Below are positions 26,201 to 34,390 of a DNA stretch of 64,000 bases, piece by piece. The notes beneath the pieces were generated by a model, which saw only the letters and a program-made list of their open reading frames with translations, was not told where the DNA came from and made no database searches. Position 1 is the first letter of the stretch. Each line of letters opens with the position of its first letter. This DNA is from Saprospiraceae bacterium (GTDB lineage: Bacteria > Bacteroidota > Bacteroidia > Chitinophagales > Saprospiraceae), in assembly GCA_013001595.1 (NCBI GenBank), contig JABDMH010000014.1:34416-98415 (forward strand). Direction: 5' to 3'. The position numbers were made by a program, and so were the translations under genes.

Positions 26201-27083
26201 GAACTTCACCCGTGTATACCATCATCCCATATTGGATCACTTTGTTTTCTCCTTTCTTCAAATTGATATCTCCAAGTCGCGCAGGTGCTGGACCAATCCC
26301 CATTTGATTATCCACACGCCAAGCGGTCGGAAATCGATCATTTTGTGGATGATCAAATAATGTCACGTGTCCATGATCTTCCCGTCCATCTATTGCCATG
26401 CCCACGTCTATCCACATGGCTCTTTGACCTTCGGCTTTCTCATCCTGCTGTCGAGCTGCATTGAGCACTCTTCCATCAATTTCCTTCTTCCAAGGCATTC
26501 TTAAGAAAAGTCCACCATAGTCGTACTCGCCAATCGTTATGTCAACAAGTGCCGTACTCATCCATTCCAATGCAATGTAGTAGCGTCCTTTTTTTTGCTG
26601 CATAGACCATAATTGCCTTTCCTCCATTACAGGCTGACCTCCCTCTCCTAAAAGGTGGTACATTATCCGCCACTTTATCTCCTTTCCCTTTTCAACATCA
26701 ACTTCGGCAGACACCTTGCGCCAATAATCCTTCCCTGGATTATGAAAATAGTCTCTATTGTTGATTCGCGTAAACCCCCAGTAGAGGCCTGTTTGGTGTT
26801 TATGGTGACCAGGACTATATTCAGTCAGCACTCCCTGTCCATCCGGCGATCGGATGGGATGTATATAGGGTCTAAAATCCTGCTGTACATGATGTATGGC
26901 CAAAGGGATTGTGGAATCCAGTCCGTGGATAGCAATCTGCTCACCGGCTGGATCTATACTTGCAAATAGGGTTACCTCCTCTGTACCATTCTTGTCTTCC
27001 CCCTTCATGACTGAGCTCTTTTGCTGACAGGCAATCAAAAGGGCCGCAGTCAGCAAAATATAGCATCGACGATATAGACTCAT
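23238..27083 (-). CDS. DUF6807 + PVC-type propeller + HEAT + cytochrome c fusion lipoprotein
   Basis: About 1281 residues from the ATG at 27083, which gives a lipoprotein signal ending LLIACQQ; an upstream ATG would add 12 residues before it. Residues ~40-320 match the DUF6807/PmoA domain (TEYSPGHHKHQTGLYWGFTRIN). Residues ~340-700 are the membrane-bound dehydrogenase propeller of PVC-type proteins (AMTVAEGYQVDVWAAEPLI, FHWGPDGWLYGCQGF). Then HEAT-like repeats (~720-1130) and a C-terminal cytochrome c with CGTCH at 1157-1161. The pieces suggest a periplasmic enzyme passing electrons from a sugar-type substrate to haem. Enzymatic function is unproved. Confidence 0.8.
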   Translation of the reverse strand: MSLYRRCYILLTAALLIACQQKSSVMKGEDKNGTEEVTLFASIDPAGEQIAIHGLDSTIPLAIHHVQQDFRPYIHPIRSPDGQGVLTEYSPGHHKHQTGLYWGFTRINNRDYFHNPGKDYWRKVSAEVDVEKGKEIKWRIMYHLLGEGGQPVMEERQLWSMQQKKGRYYIALEWMSTALVDITIGEYDYGGLFLRMPWKKEIDGRVLNAARQQDEKAEGQRAMWIDVGMAIDGREDHGHVTLFDHPQNDRFPTAWRVDNQMGIGPAPARLGDINLKKGENKVIQYGMMVYTGEVPDVELAQEWKTYSGAKGRYSSAALWRIAQEEGREAKFLSPQEAVTAMTVAEGYQVDVWAAEPLITQPMAFCWDNKGRLWIAENRDYESRGHGFSNSGDSRILILEDTDNDGQADQRKVFAEGIPFPAALAVGFDGVFVGAPPNLLFIPDKDGDDRADIEDIEIRLTGWGIRDRHETLNSFHWGPDGWLYGCQGFATPSVVRKPEGGGRIFKPGEAFPKDLLEAAGVEINGGVWRYHPTKELFEVVAHGFSNPWGIDYDAHGQLFITACVIPHLWYVIPGGIYHRQGGRHFNPYVYQDIKTITDHSHRSAHGGARFYLSDAFSSEQYGRLFMANIHEHAVLSDVIEPARSGFRGKHGADFLMANNAQWVGFSMELGPDGNLYVLDWHDADICGKEVLHKETGRVFKISPAASAAKEWEGRYDDMDGFSGKQLIELQLDRSSWHARRARLILQKRASEGKLGAEVESLARTILNNETHPVDIRLRSLWTLYVTELLSGQDLLEALHDREPYVRGWAVQLATQDSSLTDEMKRSIGKMAQDGEPSPVVRLYLASAMQRLPAEVTWEIAESLVTTDQDEEDHNIPKMIWYGIEPLVEQDSDRAMRLANLSRLSIISAHISRRLTDVGKYDAVLSGLKESSEGQYHILVGLRDGLKGNEDVNFGKAWTTVYQRLSSADDPSAGVILEIAQLLGDQAAAKTYLQHIEDWGLDVKKRRTALMGLAQQRNPALIKLLPGLIEESSLKKEAIRAVASFDDKSLGTLLLDHYSSCSDELKMEVLQTLSSRPSYGGLLTQAIKNGDIRKREVPAYVARQLRRVVGSGFVEVWGPIDESIQGLNALYDHYRVLLTPTAIQNADYQLGRRLFDRSCGTCHQMHGYGGTLGPDITGSNRLNTEYLLGNILEPSSEIQDDYQMVVLTTQDGRTYTGTIKNETETELTLAVVGSSSVVLPKSQVLSREVNAISMMPQGLLQTFTNEETLALFKYLQTEEMPKL

Positions 27084-27593
27084 TTGACGAAAGTTTGATT
27101 CCCCAAGATAGGTCTTCACAGGGTTTTACCGAACACTTTCCCAACCACTATTCAGAAAACTCATGAAGGCATGTAATAATTGGATCAAAAAAAAGGGGTT
27201 GTCCTATAACTATTTCACTGTGCGATGCGTCTATGAAACAGAGCATTTTGTCAATGGATGCAGACTTATTTCGTGAGATTTAATATCATTGAAAAGAGTC
27301 TGAAACTATAAGGCTTCCTAACACTCGCTCTCCAATACCTCAACTTTCAATAGTAGTGTAATGTCTAGCAAATAATTACACAGTTTGGCATGCTCTTTTG
27401 CACCAACTCTTGATCATCAAAATTACAAGACGTTACACTGGAACCGATCTGTTTGGGATACGGCAGATGCGAAGATTTTCCCATCTTCCTAAATCTTCTA
27501 AATGCCATTTTGCAGACAGTCATCATTTGGTAGGAAATCAGAACTATGCATATCCCCAAAAAATCAAAGAGTTTTTTGATTACTAATCATGTT

Positions 27594-27634
27594 TGGATGG
27601 GATTGCATTAATGAATGCAATCCATCCACTTTTT
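27594..27634 (+). terminator. Terminator-like hairpin before the GNAT/mod genes
   Basis: Arms TGGATGGGATTGCATT (27594-27609) and AATGCAATCCATCCA (27614-27628) pair with one bulged G, loop AATG, and a CTTTTT tract follows (27629-27634). It is 58 bp before the GTG start of the GNAT gene and points in its direction, so it could attenuate transcription entering the mod operon, or end an unseen short transcript. The remaining 27084-27593 gap shows no other gene or structure. Confidence 0.55.
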
Positions 27635-27691
27635 AGATCTCGTTTCATATGAGCTGTGTGCTTTACCCTGCTAAATATTACTTTCGCTGCT

Positions 27692-28228
27692 GTGAGTCCA
27701 GTTTCTTTCCGGCCGATGAAGTCCACAGATGCACATGTCATCTCCGACCTCCATGTGCAGAGTTGGAAGAAGCACTACAAAGGCATAGTTTCGGATCACT
27801 ATCTTGAGTACATTATTGAAAAAGAAAGATTTGCAGTTTGGCAAGAACGGTGTACCAGTCCCTCTTCAGATCAATTGACAATGATTGCCGAAGTGGCAGA
27901 TTCTCCATGTGGTTTTGTTTGTGCTTTTGCTTATCATCATGAAGAATTTGGAGCCTATATCGACAACCTTCATGTGCTCCACCAGCATCAGGGGCAAGGC
28001 ATCGGGTTTCAATTATTAGTTAGGATGGCTCTAGAGATTCATACTTTTGACCCGACCATTCAGGAATGCTATCTGTGGGTCTTTGAGAAAAACAATGGTG
28101 CTATTGCATTTTATGAGCGGGCTGGAGGCAAAAAAGAAGAACGTGAAAATCGAGATTGCCCTGATGGAGCTTCTTATCCGTGTCTTCGCTACAGTTGGCA
28201 AGTCAATGATCTTGTCTCTGCAGTGTAG
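27692..28228 (+). CDS. GNAT N-acetyltransferase
   Basis: A 178-residue acetyl-CoA-dependent acyltransferase. The start GTG 27692 gives SPVSFRPMKSTDAHVISDL, the usual first strand and helix; the next ATG at 27716 would cut off that strand. The acetyl-CoA loop is VLHQHQGQGIGFQLL (QGQGIG) and motif B is NGAIAFYERAGGKKEE. The 3' end overlaps the modA gene by 23 bp, so both are probably on one message. Acceptor unknown; the link to molybdate uptake is only positional. Confidence 0.8.
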   Translation: MSPVSFRPMKSTDAHVISDLHVQSWKKHYKGIVSDHYLEYIIEKERFAVWQERCTSPSSDQLTMIAEVADSPCGFVCAFAYHHEEFGAYIDNLHVLHQHQGQGIGFQLLVRMALEIHTFDPTIQECYLWVFEKNNGAIAFYERAGGKKEERENRDCPDGASYPCLRYSWQVNDLVSAV

Positions 28229-29009
28229 ACGGCTTAATTATTCTTTGGGTCTACTCTATTGTGTGATCCTTGTAAGTTGCGTCCCGCAAAAGCACAGCTT
28301 TACCATTGCCGCAGCTGCAAATACGCACTATGTAATGCGTGAGCTGATAGATCGATACGAGGAGCAGGGTGGCGTTAAGGCTCACCTAGTTGTTGGTTCC
28401 TCCGGGCAACTAACAGCTCAGATCATTCAAGGTGCACCCTATGATCTATTTTTTTCGGCAGACATGAGGTATCCCCAAGTGCTCTCTAGTAATGAACTTA
28501 CCGAAGGTGAACTTACCACTTATGCCAAGGGTTACCTCGTGCTTTGGTCCATGGTCGTTGACTCAATATCCGAGATCAAATCCCTAGCTGGTCCTCTGAT
28601 CGAACAGATTGCCATTGCCAATCCACAGACAGCACCATATGGCCGTGCCGCTCAGCAGGCCTTGCAGTACTTTAATCTCTTACCAGATTTAGAGCACAAA
28701 CTGGTGTTTGGTGAGTCGATCTCGCAAACTAACCAGTTCATTTTATCTGAGGCTGCCGATGTAGGGTTCACTGCCAAATCTGTTATCTTGTCTAAAGGAA
28801 TTCAAGGAAAAGGCTATTGGATGGAAGTACCGACAGAAAGTTATGCAGCCATCGAGCAGGCTTTTGTGGTTTTAAAAACTGGACACCAACCACAAGCATC
28901 TATAGACTTTGTGAAATTCCTACGCAGCGATTTGGGAACATCAATCTTAAGGAAATACGGGTATGACACTTACACCAATGATGCTGATAGGCCCATTGAT
29001 AATCTATAA
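28206..29009 (+). CDS. modA: Molybdate-binding lipoprotein ModA
   Basis: 267 residues. Periplasmic binding protein of the molybdate ABC importer. The ATG at 28206 gives a lipoprotein signal ending LVSC (Cys25); the longer open frame upstream overlaps the GNAT gene out of frame and is ignored. Conserved blocks are AAAANTHYVMRELI, VVGSSGQLTAQIIQGAPYDLFFSAD and ANPQTAPYGRAAQQAL, which contain oxyanion-binding residues of ModA. It is followed after 1 bp by modB. Confidence 0.92.
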   Translation: MILSLQCRRLNYSLGLLYCVILVSCVPQKHSFTIAAAANTHYVMRELIDRYEEQGGVKAHLVVGSSGQLTAQIIQGAPYDLFFSADMRYPQVLSSNELTEGELTTYAKGYLVLWSMVVDSISEIKSLAGPLIEQIAIANPQTAPYGRAAQQALQYFNLLPDLEHKLVFGESISQTNQFILSEAADVGFTAKSVILSKGIQGKGYWMEVPTESYAAIEQAFVVLKTGHQPQASIDFVKFLRSDLGTSILRKYGYDTYTNDADRPIDNL

Positions 29010-29010
29010 T

Positions 29011-29709
29011 ATGGATTGGCAGCCGATCATCCTGACGTTCAAATTGGCATTGGTCACAACCATTATTTTGTTCTTCCTGGCCATTCCCATAAGCTACTGG
29101 CTCGCCTACACTCGAAGTAAATGGAAGCCTGTTGTAGAGGCACTGGTCAGCCTGCCACTGGTATTACCACCCACTGTTTTAGGGTTCTATCTCCTGCTAG
29201 CATTCAGCCCTTCGGGTAGTTTTGGGCAATGGATTGAGTCCTATATTGGGCTGCGTCTAGTATTTTCTTTCGAAGGTCTAGTGTTGGCCTCCATCATATA
29301 CAGTTTGCCGTTTATGGTACAACCGATACATTCAGGCCTTACAAATCTTCCCAAATATCTGCGAGAATCAGCTATTGTACTGGGTAAATCCCGGTTAATC
29401 ACCCTTGTTAAAATTCTACTTCCCAACATAAAATCATCTCTACTTTCTGGCATCGTGCTGGCATTTGCTCATACAATTGGAGAATTTGGAGTAGTGCTCA
29501 TGATTGGCGGGAGTATTCCCGGTAAGACCAAAGTAGCATCAATTGCCATCTACGATGAAGTGGAATCCCTGAATTATCCTGCGGCCAACACCTATGCGCT
29601 TTTTTTGATCATTACCACGTTTCTGATTCTTTTACTGGTCTATTCCCTCAATGGTGGATACTTCAGACGATCCATCATCGAGATCAGAAAAAAAGACACC
29701 TCTATATGA
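29011..29709 (+). CDS. modB: Molybdate ABC transporter permease ModB
   Basis: 232 residues, inner membrane. Five to six hydrophobic helices, with SLPLVLPPTVLGFYLLL near residue 45-60 and the ABC coupling loop AIVLGKSRLITLVKILLPN near residue 130-150; TIGEFGVVLMIGG is a strong ModB signature. The start ATG 29011 lies right after the modA stop, and the stop overlaps the modC start by 4 bp. Confidence 0.92.
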   Translation: MDWQPIILTFKLALVTTIILFFLAIPISYWLAYTRSKWKPVVEALVSLPLVLPPTVLGFYLLLAFSPSGSFGQWIESYIGLRLVFSFEGLVLASIIYSLPFMVQPIHSGLTNLPKYLRESAIVLGKSRLITLVKILLPNIKSSLLSGIVLAFAHTIGEFGVVLMIGGSIPGKTKVASIAIYDEVESLNYPAANTYALFLIITTFLILLLVYSLNGGYFRRSIIEIRKKDTSI

Positions 29710-30578
29710 TCGTAGTGGATATACGTAAACGCTTGGAGTCGGCGGAAGGCCCTTTTGAACTAGTAGTGAAATGCCAGCTTACGCCAGGCCGAATTATCAG
29801 TTTCTTTGGAAAATCAGGTGTGGGCAAAACGTCGCTCTTAAGAATGCTGGCCGGCCTAATGAACCCAGATGAAGGACGAATTTCAGTAAATGGAAAGCTT
29901 TGGTTTCATAGTGAAAAAGACATTAATATTCGACCTCAAGATCGCCGACTGGGTTTTGTTATGCAAAATGGAGGCCTATTTCCACACCTGACACTTGAAG
30001 AAAACATTGTTTTTGCCCAACCCTATGGAAATAAAGATGGAAAGGCTGAGCAACTTCTGGAAGATGTCGGTTTATCCATGCTCAGAGATGAAAAACCTCA
30101 TCGTTTGTCTGGAGGCCAAACACAGCTGGCTGTACTGGCGCAGACCCTCGCTAGAAAACCAGAAGTCTTACTTCTTGATGAACCATTATCGGCATTAGAC
30201 GCAACAATGCGACATCAAATGCAGACCTATATTTTAAAAACTCACAACAAGGAGCTCCTGTCAACGATCTTAGTGAGTCATGATGTGCGCGAAGTCATTA
30301 AACTTGCTGATGAAGTGTTCCTTATAGAGCAGGGGAAAGTGATCAATCATGGTTCACCTAAAGACCTTTTCTTCCCAAATCTCGGCAAGGATATATATCA
30401 AATGACCGGAGAAGTTATTGAAATAGCTCCATATGATCAGCCCAATGCGTTGTTGGTTTTGGTGGGTGATAAACTAGTGAAAGTTACTTCGACTGAGTCA
30501 GAAGTACAGAAATTAAGCATAGGTGACCTAATTGCCATGTCACATCAAGCTTACCAACCCAAAATCTTTAAGATCTAA
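29706..30578 (+). CDS. modC: Molybdate ABC transporter ATPase ModC
   Basis: 290 residues. Walker A GKSGVGKTS, Walker B LLLDEPLSALDA and His in SHDVREVIKLADEVF are intact. The signature is LSGGQTQLAVLAQTLAR instead of the usual LSGGQ-QRVALARAL, with Gln/Leu in place of the conserved Arg, a small deviation. The C-terminal ~60 residues match a single MOP-like regulatory segment. It drives molybdate uptake for molybdenum cofactor synthesis; no moa/moe genes occur in the window. Confidence 0.9.
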   Translation: MIVVDIRKRLESAEGPFELVVKCQLTPGRIISFFGKSGVGKTSLLRMLAGLMNPDEGRISVNGKLWFHSEKDINIRPQDRRLGFVMQNGGLFPHLTLEENIVFAQPYGNKDGKAEQLLEDVGLSMLRDEKPHRLSGGQTQLAVLAQTLARKPEVLLLDEPLSALDATMRHQMQTYILKTHNKELLSTILVSHDVREVIKLADEVFLIEQGKVINHGSPKDLFFPNLGKDIYQMTGEVIEIAPYDQPNALLVLVGDKLVKVTSTESEVQKLSIGDLIAMSHQAYQPKIFKI

Positions 30579-30698
30579 TCAAATCTCTGCTTTTGACAAT
30601 TTATATTTCCAGCCAAATCAACACCCCTGCAAAATTGCCTACATACCTTAATAGCAGTCCACTATCTTTATGTCAATTAAAATATAATATCATCAGAT

Positions 30699-31304
30699 AT
30701 GCGTATCCTTATCATGCTAGTTTTGTGTGGGCTGCTTCCAGTAGTGACACAACTTAATGCACAAGTCATGGAAAAAGACAGCCTTCCCTTTAGTAATATT
30801 CAGGAATATCCTGACGATTACAGCAGCAATCTAATAGCTGCAAGAATGGTAGACGCCCTGGGTTTTCGGTATCAATGGGCGACCGAAGGACTGAGACCCG
30901 AGGATTTGGCATATCAACCAAGTGCAGATGGCAGAACTTGTATGCAGACGATCGATCACATACTTGGCCTTTCCAATATGATACATAATGCAATCAGCCA
31001 ACGTCCGAATCAGCGAAATGGGCAAGCTAAAGGTCAGAAGGACTTTCAAGTAAAGCGACAAGAAACACTGGACAACCTGGCCGAAGCTAGCCAGCTTCTT
31101 AAGAATGGCGGAGCCGATGTAAGCAAATACAAAATTATCTTTCAAAGAGGAGATAGAACCAATGAATTTCCTTTTTGGAACTTAATCAATGGTCCTGTCG
31201 CAGATGCAATTTGGCATGTTGGTCAAGTGGTATCTTTCCGCAGAGCTTCGGGCAACCCTTGGAATTCGAAGGTCAGCGTATTTTCTGGTACTGTCCGAAA
31301 ATGA
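30699..31304 (+). CDS. Secreted DinB-superfamily protein
   Basis: 201 residues with a Sec signal peptide (cleavage after TQLNAQ). The rest is a DinB/YfiT-like four-helix bundle: WATEGLRPEDLAYQPSADGRTCMQTIDHILGL and the C-terminal helix IWHVGQVVSFRRASGNP, in which His in TIDHI and IWHVG are two of the usual three metal ligands. The third is not obvious. Most DinB relatives are cytosolic thiol transferases; a secreted one is less usual. Stands alone. Confidence 0.75.
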   Translation: MRILIMLVLCGLLPVVTQLNAQVMEKDSLPFSNIQEYPDDYSSNLIAARMVDALGFRYQWATEGLRPEDLAYQPSADGRTCMQTIDHILGLSNMIHNAISQRPNQRNGQAKGQKDFQVKRQETLDNLAEASQLLKNGGADVSKYKIIFQRGDRTNEFPFWNLINGPVADAIWHVGQVVSFRRASGNPWNSKVSVFSGTVRK

Positions 31305-31562
31305 GCAGATCAAAATCCATCTTTTTGCAATAGACTAGAGGTCTCCAAAAGACTCGTTTTCGGGCAAGGTCAATTTCTATTGAATTTTTTTAATGCTTTT
31401 TCACGATCTATACTTAGGTATTCGTCAATAACTTATCTAAGTATAGGCCACGCGACCTGATTGTGGCTATTCGGATTGGGCATGTTCGGGCTGACTGCTT
31501 GGTCTACATCGAAAATCAAACATTTAGAGAGTCTTTCAGAGTCCTCGGAGACACCCTTGATA

Positions 31563-32804
31563 CTACTTACCCTTCCATTTACCGCGTTGCTTCTTTTCCG
31601 TTCGCTCCACATCCTTCAATAACGCATCCATATCAAATCGGAAATCGGTAGATAGATCCCTGGTTATTTCCTGCTCTCCTGGTTTGATTGGAAAAATCTC
31701 GATCTCTCCCTTAATGAAGGTTTCTATTTTCTGAAGCAGATCTCGCTCCTGATCACTACAAAAGGAAATGGCAAAACCTCGGTGCTTTCCCCTTCCCGTC
31801 CGTCCGACTCGATGTACATAATTTTCAATTTGATCAGGCAAATCATAATTCACCACATATTGAACGTCAGGGATATGTATGCCCCTAGCACTCACATCCG
31901 TAGCGACAAGAATTTTCACTTCTCCACTGCGAAATGATTCGAGCACGGCCGATCTTTCTCTTTGCACTACATCTCCATGTAGGAATTGACAGCTGATGTC
32001 CACTCTAGCCATCGCCTTTTGCACACGCTCGGCACGTACGCGTGTTCTTACGAAGACCAGTATTTTCTGATCTGGGTTTTCTCGAATCAGTCTTTCCAAA
32101 AAGAACCGCTTGTCGTCCATTTCAACGAAAGCAACGGTGTGATGTACATTTTTTGAAACAGGATTTTTAGGTGAAATCTGAATTCGGATCGGATTCTTAA
32201 CAAGTGAATAAGCCAGTTTCTTTATTTTCTTGTCAATAGTCGCCGAAAAGAAAAGTGTTTGCCTTTTCTGGGGTAGAAATCGCATCAAATCCCTAATATC
32301 TGTGATGAAACCAAGATCCAACATGTGGTCGGCTTCATCCAAAACGAGAAAGTCTACACTTGTAAGATCCAGATGCCCCTGACTGCGTAGATCGAATAGT
32401 CGCCCTGGAGTAGCGACCACTATCTCAGCACCTTTGCGAAGGCCATCTATTTGCTCATCTTGGCCCACTCCACCAAATATGGCCAGAATACTGACTTTCG
32501 TTTTTCGACTCAGGGTGGACAATACATCACTGATTTGCAATGCAAGCTCATGTGTGGGTACCATGATTAGACATCGTGTTGCCGATTGATAACGGTCTTT
32601 ACCTTGCAAATTGAGGATATGTTGGATGGCTGGTATGGCAAATGCCGCTGTTTTACCAGTACCAGTCTGAGCGATGGCCAGCACATCCTCCCCCCTTAGC
32701 ACTGATGGAATGGCTTTATACTGTATGTCTGTAGGTCTTCTCCAACCCAAGAGAGAAATATTCTCTTTCAGTATTGGTGCAAGCGGATATGTGTCGAAGC
32801 GCAT
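31563..32804 (-). CDS. DEAD-box RNA helicase, RhlE-like
   Basis: 413 residues. Both RecA-like domains are present: Q-motif TDIQYKAIPSVL, Walker A AQTGTGKTAA, DEAD in VLDEADHMLDLGF, SAT in FFSATIDKKI, and in the second domain HGDVVQRERSAVLESF, TDVSARGIHIP and HRVGRTGRGKHRG. The tail is short and basic (RTEKKQRGKWKGK). It unwinds RNA during ribosome assembly or mRNA decay. Gene symbol withheld because RhlE/CsdA-type paralogues cannot be told apart by sight. Confidence 0.9.
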   Translation of the reverse strand: MRFDTYPLAPILKENISLLGWRRPTDIQYKAIPSVLRGEDVLAIAQTGTGKTAAFAIPAIQHILNLQGKDRYQSATRCLIMVPTHELALQISDVLSTLSRKTKVSILAIFGGVGQDEQIDGLRKGAEIVVATPGRLFDLRSQGHLDLTSVDFLVLDEADHMLDLGFITDIRDLMRFLPQKRQTLFFSATIDKKIKKLAYSLVKNPIRIQISPKNPVSKNVHHTVAFVEMDDKRFFLERLIRENPDQKILVFVRTRVRAERVQKAMARVDISCQFLHGDVVQRERSAVLESFRSGEVKILVATDVSARGIHIPDVQYVVNYDLPDQIENYVHRVGRTGRGKHRGFAISFCSDQERDLLQKIETFIKGEIEIFPIKPGEQEITRDLSTDFRFDMDALLKDVERTEKKQRGKWKGK

Positions 32805-32883
32805 TAGACATCTTTATTAACGAGAGTGAAGATACAGCACTTTGCTCACCCTATGCTGCCATCGATGGGAATGGATCAGATAC

Positions 32884-32959
32884 CCCATGTAAAAATGGGA
32901 TTTTGATGTTAAGTGAAGGCTGCCTCCTGTACTACCAACAGATGTTGGTATTTGCCTTC
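32884..32959 (+). promoter_or_regulatory. Structured leader upstream of amt
   Basis: Three stem-loops precede the amt ATG by 90-165 bp. CCCAT/ATGGG is at 32884-32899. A perfect 7-bp hairpin TACCAAC-AGAT-GTTGGTA is at 32933-32950, enclosed by an outer stem GAAGGC (32915-32920)/GCCTTC (32954-32959). A further CTGGCA/TGCCAG palindrome is at 33016-33029. The nesting suggests a folded 5' leader or protein-binding sites. No known riboswitch class is recognised. Confidence 0.45.
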
Positions 32960-33048
32960 TAAGAATATGTTTTTTGTTTATATCTTGCGCGCTGCAAAAA
33001 TCATGGGCATGAATTCTGGCAAATGCCAGCTATAAAAGAATCAACCAG

Positions 33049-34380
33049 ATGTTTAAGAAACGAAAAATACTACTAACTACATTATTACTTGTTATTGCTC
33101 TAGTGAGCACTTATGCTGGAAATCAAGAGGCACCTTTAGACACTGGATCTACTGCTTGGATGCTTGTCTCCACTGCGCTGGTACTGTTGATGGTGCCAGG
33201 GCTAGCGATGTTCTATGGAGGACTTGTGCGCACTAAGAATGTGCTCGGAACCATGATGCATAGTTATGCAGCCATGGGCATTATGACAATCCTATGGATA
33301 ATATTCGGTTATTCGATGTGTTTTGGTCCCAATGTCCTTGGTGGTTGGTTTGGCTGGAATGCTGACTTTGTATTCCTCGAATCACTTGATACATCGGTTT
33401 TGGACGGTGGGGTTCCTGAGTACGTTTTCAGTATGTTTCAAGCTAAGTTTGCCATCATTACGCCAGCCTTGATTGCTGGAGCTTTCGCAGAGCGTGTGAT
33501 ATTTAAATCCTACTGCCTATTTATTGCGCTCTGGGGGCTTCTTGTTTACAATCCATTGTGCCACTGGGTCTGGGCCGAAGATGGATTTCTCTTCAATTTG
33601 GGAGCCAATGGTGCGATTGATTTTGCGGGAGGAACCGTAGTTCATATATCCGCTGGTGTCAGTGGACTAGTGGCTGCCTTATATCTTGGAGCCAGGCGAG
33701 GATTTCCGAAAACCAATATGCCCCCCAGCAATTTGGTGATGACAATGATTGGTGGAGGATTACTTTGGGTTGGTTGGTTCGGTTTTAATGCCGGCAGCTC
33801 AGTTGAAAGTGGCATAAGTACTGCACAAGCTTTGACCGCAACCCAGGTAGCAGCTGCAGCAGGAGCAATTGGCTGGATGGTTATTGAAGGTTACCATCAG
33901 GGAAAAGCTACCGCTTTGGGCATTGTCTCTGGTATTTTGGCCGGACTTGTGGCGGTGACACCGGCGGCAGGTGTGGTCCAACCTTTTGGAGCCATGATGT
34001 TGGGCTTCCTTGCTTCATTGGCCTGCTATGGCAGCATTCTGTTGAAAAATAAGTGGGGCTATGACGATAGCTTAGATGCCTTCGGCATACATGGTATTGG
34101 TGGAATAATTGGGGCTATATTTCTGACTTTCTTTATACGCGACAGTTGGATGGAAGAAGCTGCCTCCTTGGCTGGTGGGTCATGGACTGTCTGGCAACAA
34201 TTGGGCGTACAAGCTACTGCCGTGATCATTGCCATTGTTTATGCTGGAATTTGTACGTGGCTACTTCTGATGCTTGTAGATAAATTGCTTGGATTCCGTT
34301 CCAGCCGAGCCAGTGAAATGCAGGGAATGGATGAAGCCTATCACGGAGAACATGGATATGGAATGCTCAACCCAAATTAA
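33049..34380 (+). CDS. amtB: Ammonium transporter Amt
   Basis: 443 residues with an N-terminal signal-like segment and ~11 membrane helices. Conserved blocks: LVPGLAMFYGGLVRTKNVL, ITPALIAGAFAERV, DFAGGTVVHISAGVSGLVAA with the pore His, LLWVGWFGFNAGSS and DDSLDAFGIHGIGGIIGA with the second pore His. It conducts ammonium/ammonia across the inner membrane. The PII gene starts 10 bp downstream, the classic amt-PII pair, so uptake is likely PII-gated by nitrogen status. Confidence 0.93.
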   Translation: MFKKRKILLTTLLLVIALVSTYAGNQEAPLDTGSTAWMLVSTALVLLMVPGLAMFYGGLVRTKNVLGTMMHSYAAMGIMTILWIIFGYSMCFGPNVLGGWFGWNADFVFLESLDTSVLDGGVPEYVFSMFQAKFAIITPALIAGAFAERVIFKSYCLFIALWGLLVYNPLCHWVWAEDGFLFNLGANGAIDFAGGTVVHISAGVSGLVAALYLGARRGFPKTNMPPSNLVMTMIGGGLLWVGWFGFNAGSSVESGISTAQALTATQVAAAAGAIGWMVIEGYHQGKATALGIVSGILAGLVAVTPAAGVVQPFGAMMLGFLASLACYGSILLKNKWGYDDSLDAFGIHGIGGIIGAIFLTFFIRDSWMEEAASLAGGSWTVWQQLGVQATAVIIAIVYAGICTWLLLMLVDKLLGFRSSRASEMQGMDEAYHGEHGYGMLNPN

Positions 34381-34390
34381 CTAAGACATT

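Noticed and set aside
27365..27586. Overlapping ORFs on both strands in the gap before the GNAT gene
   Set aside because: Both are about 60 codons, without motif or start context, and mirror one another.
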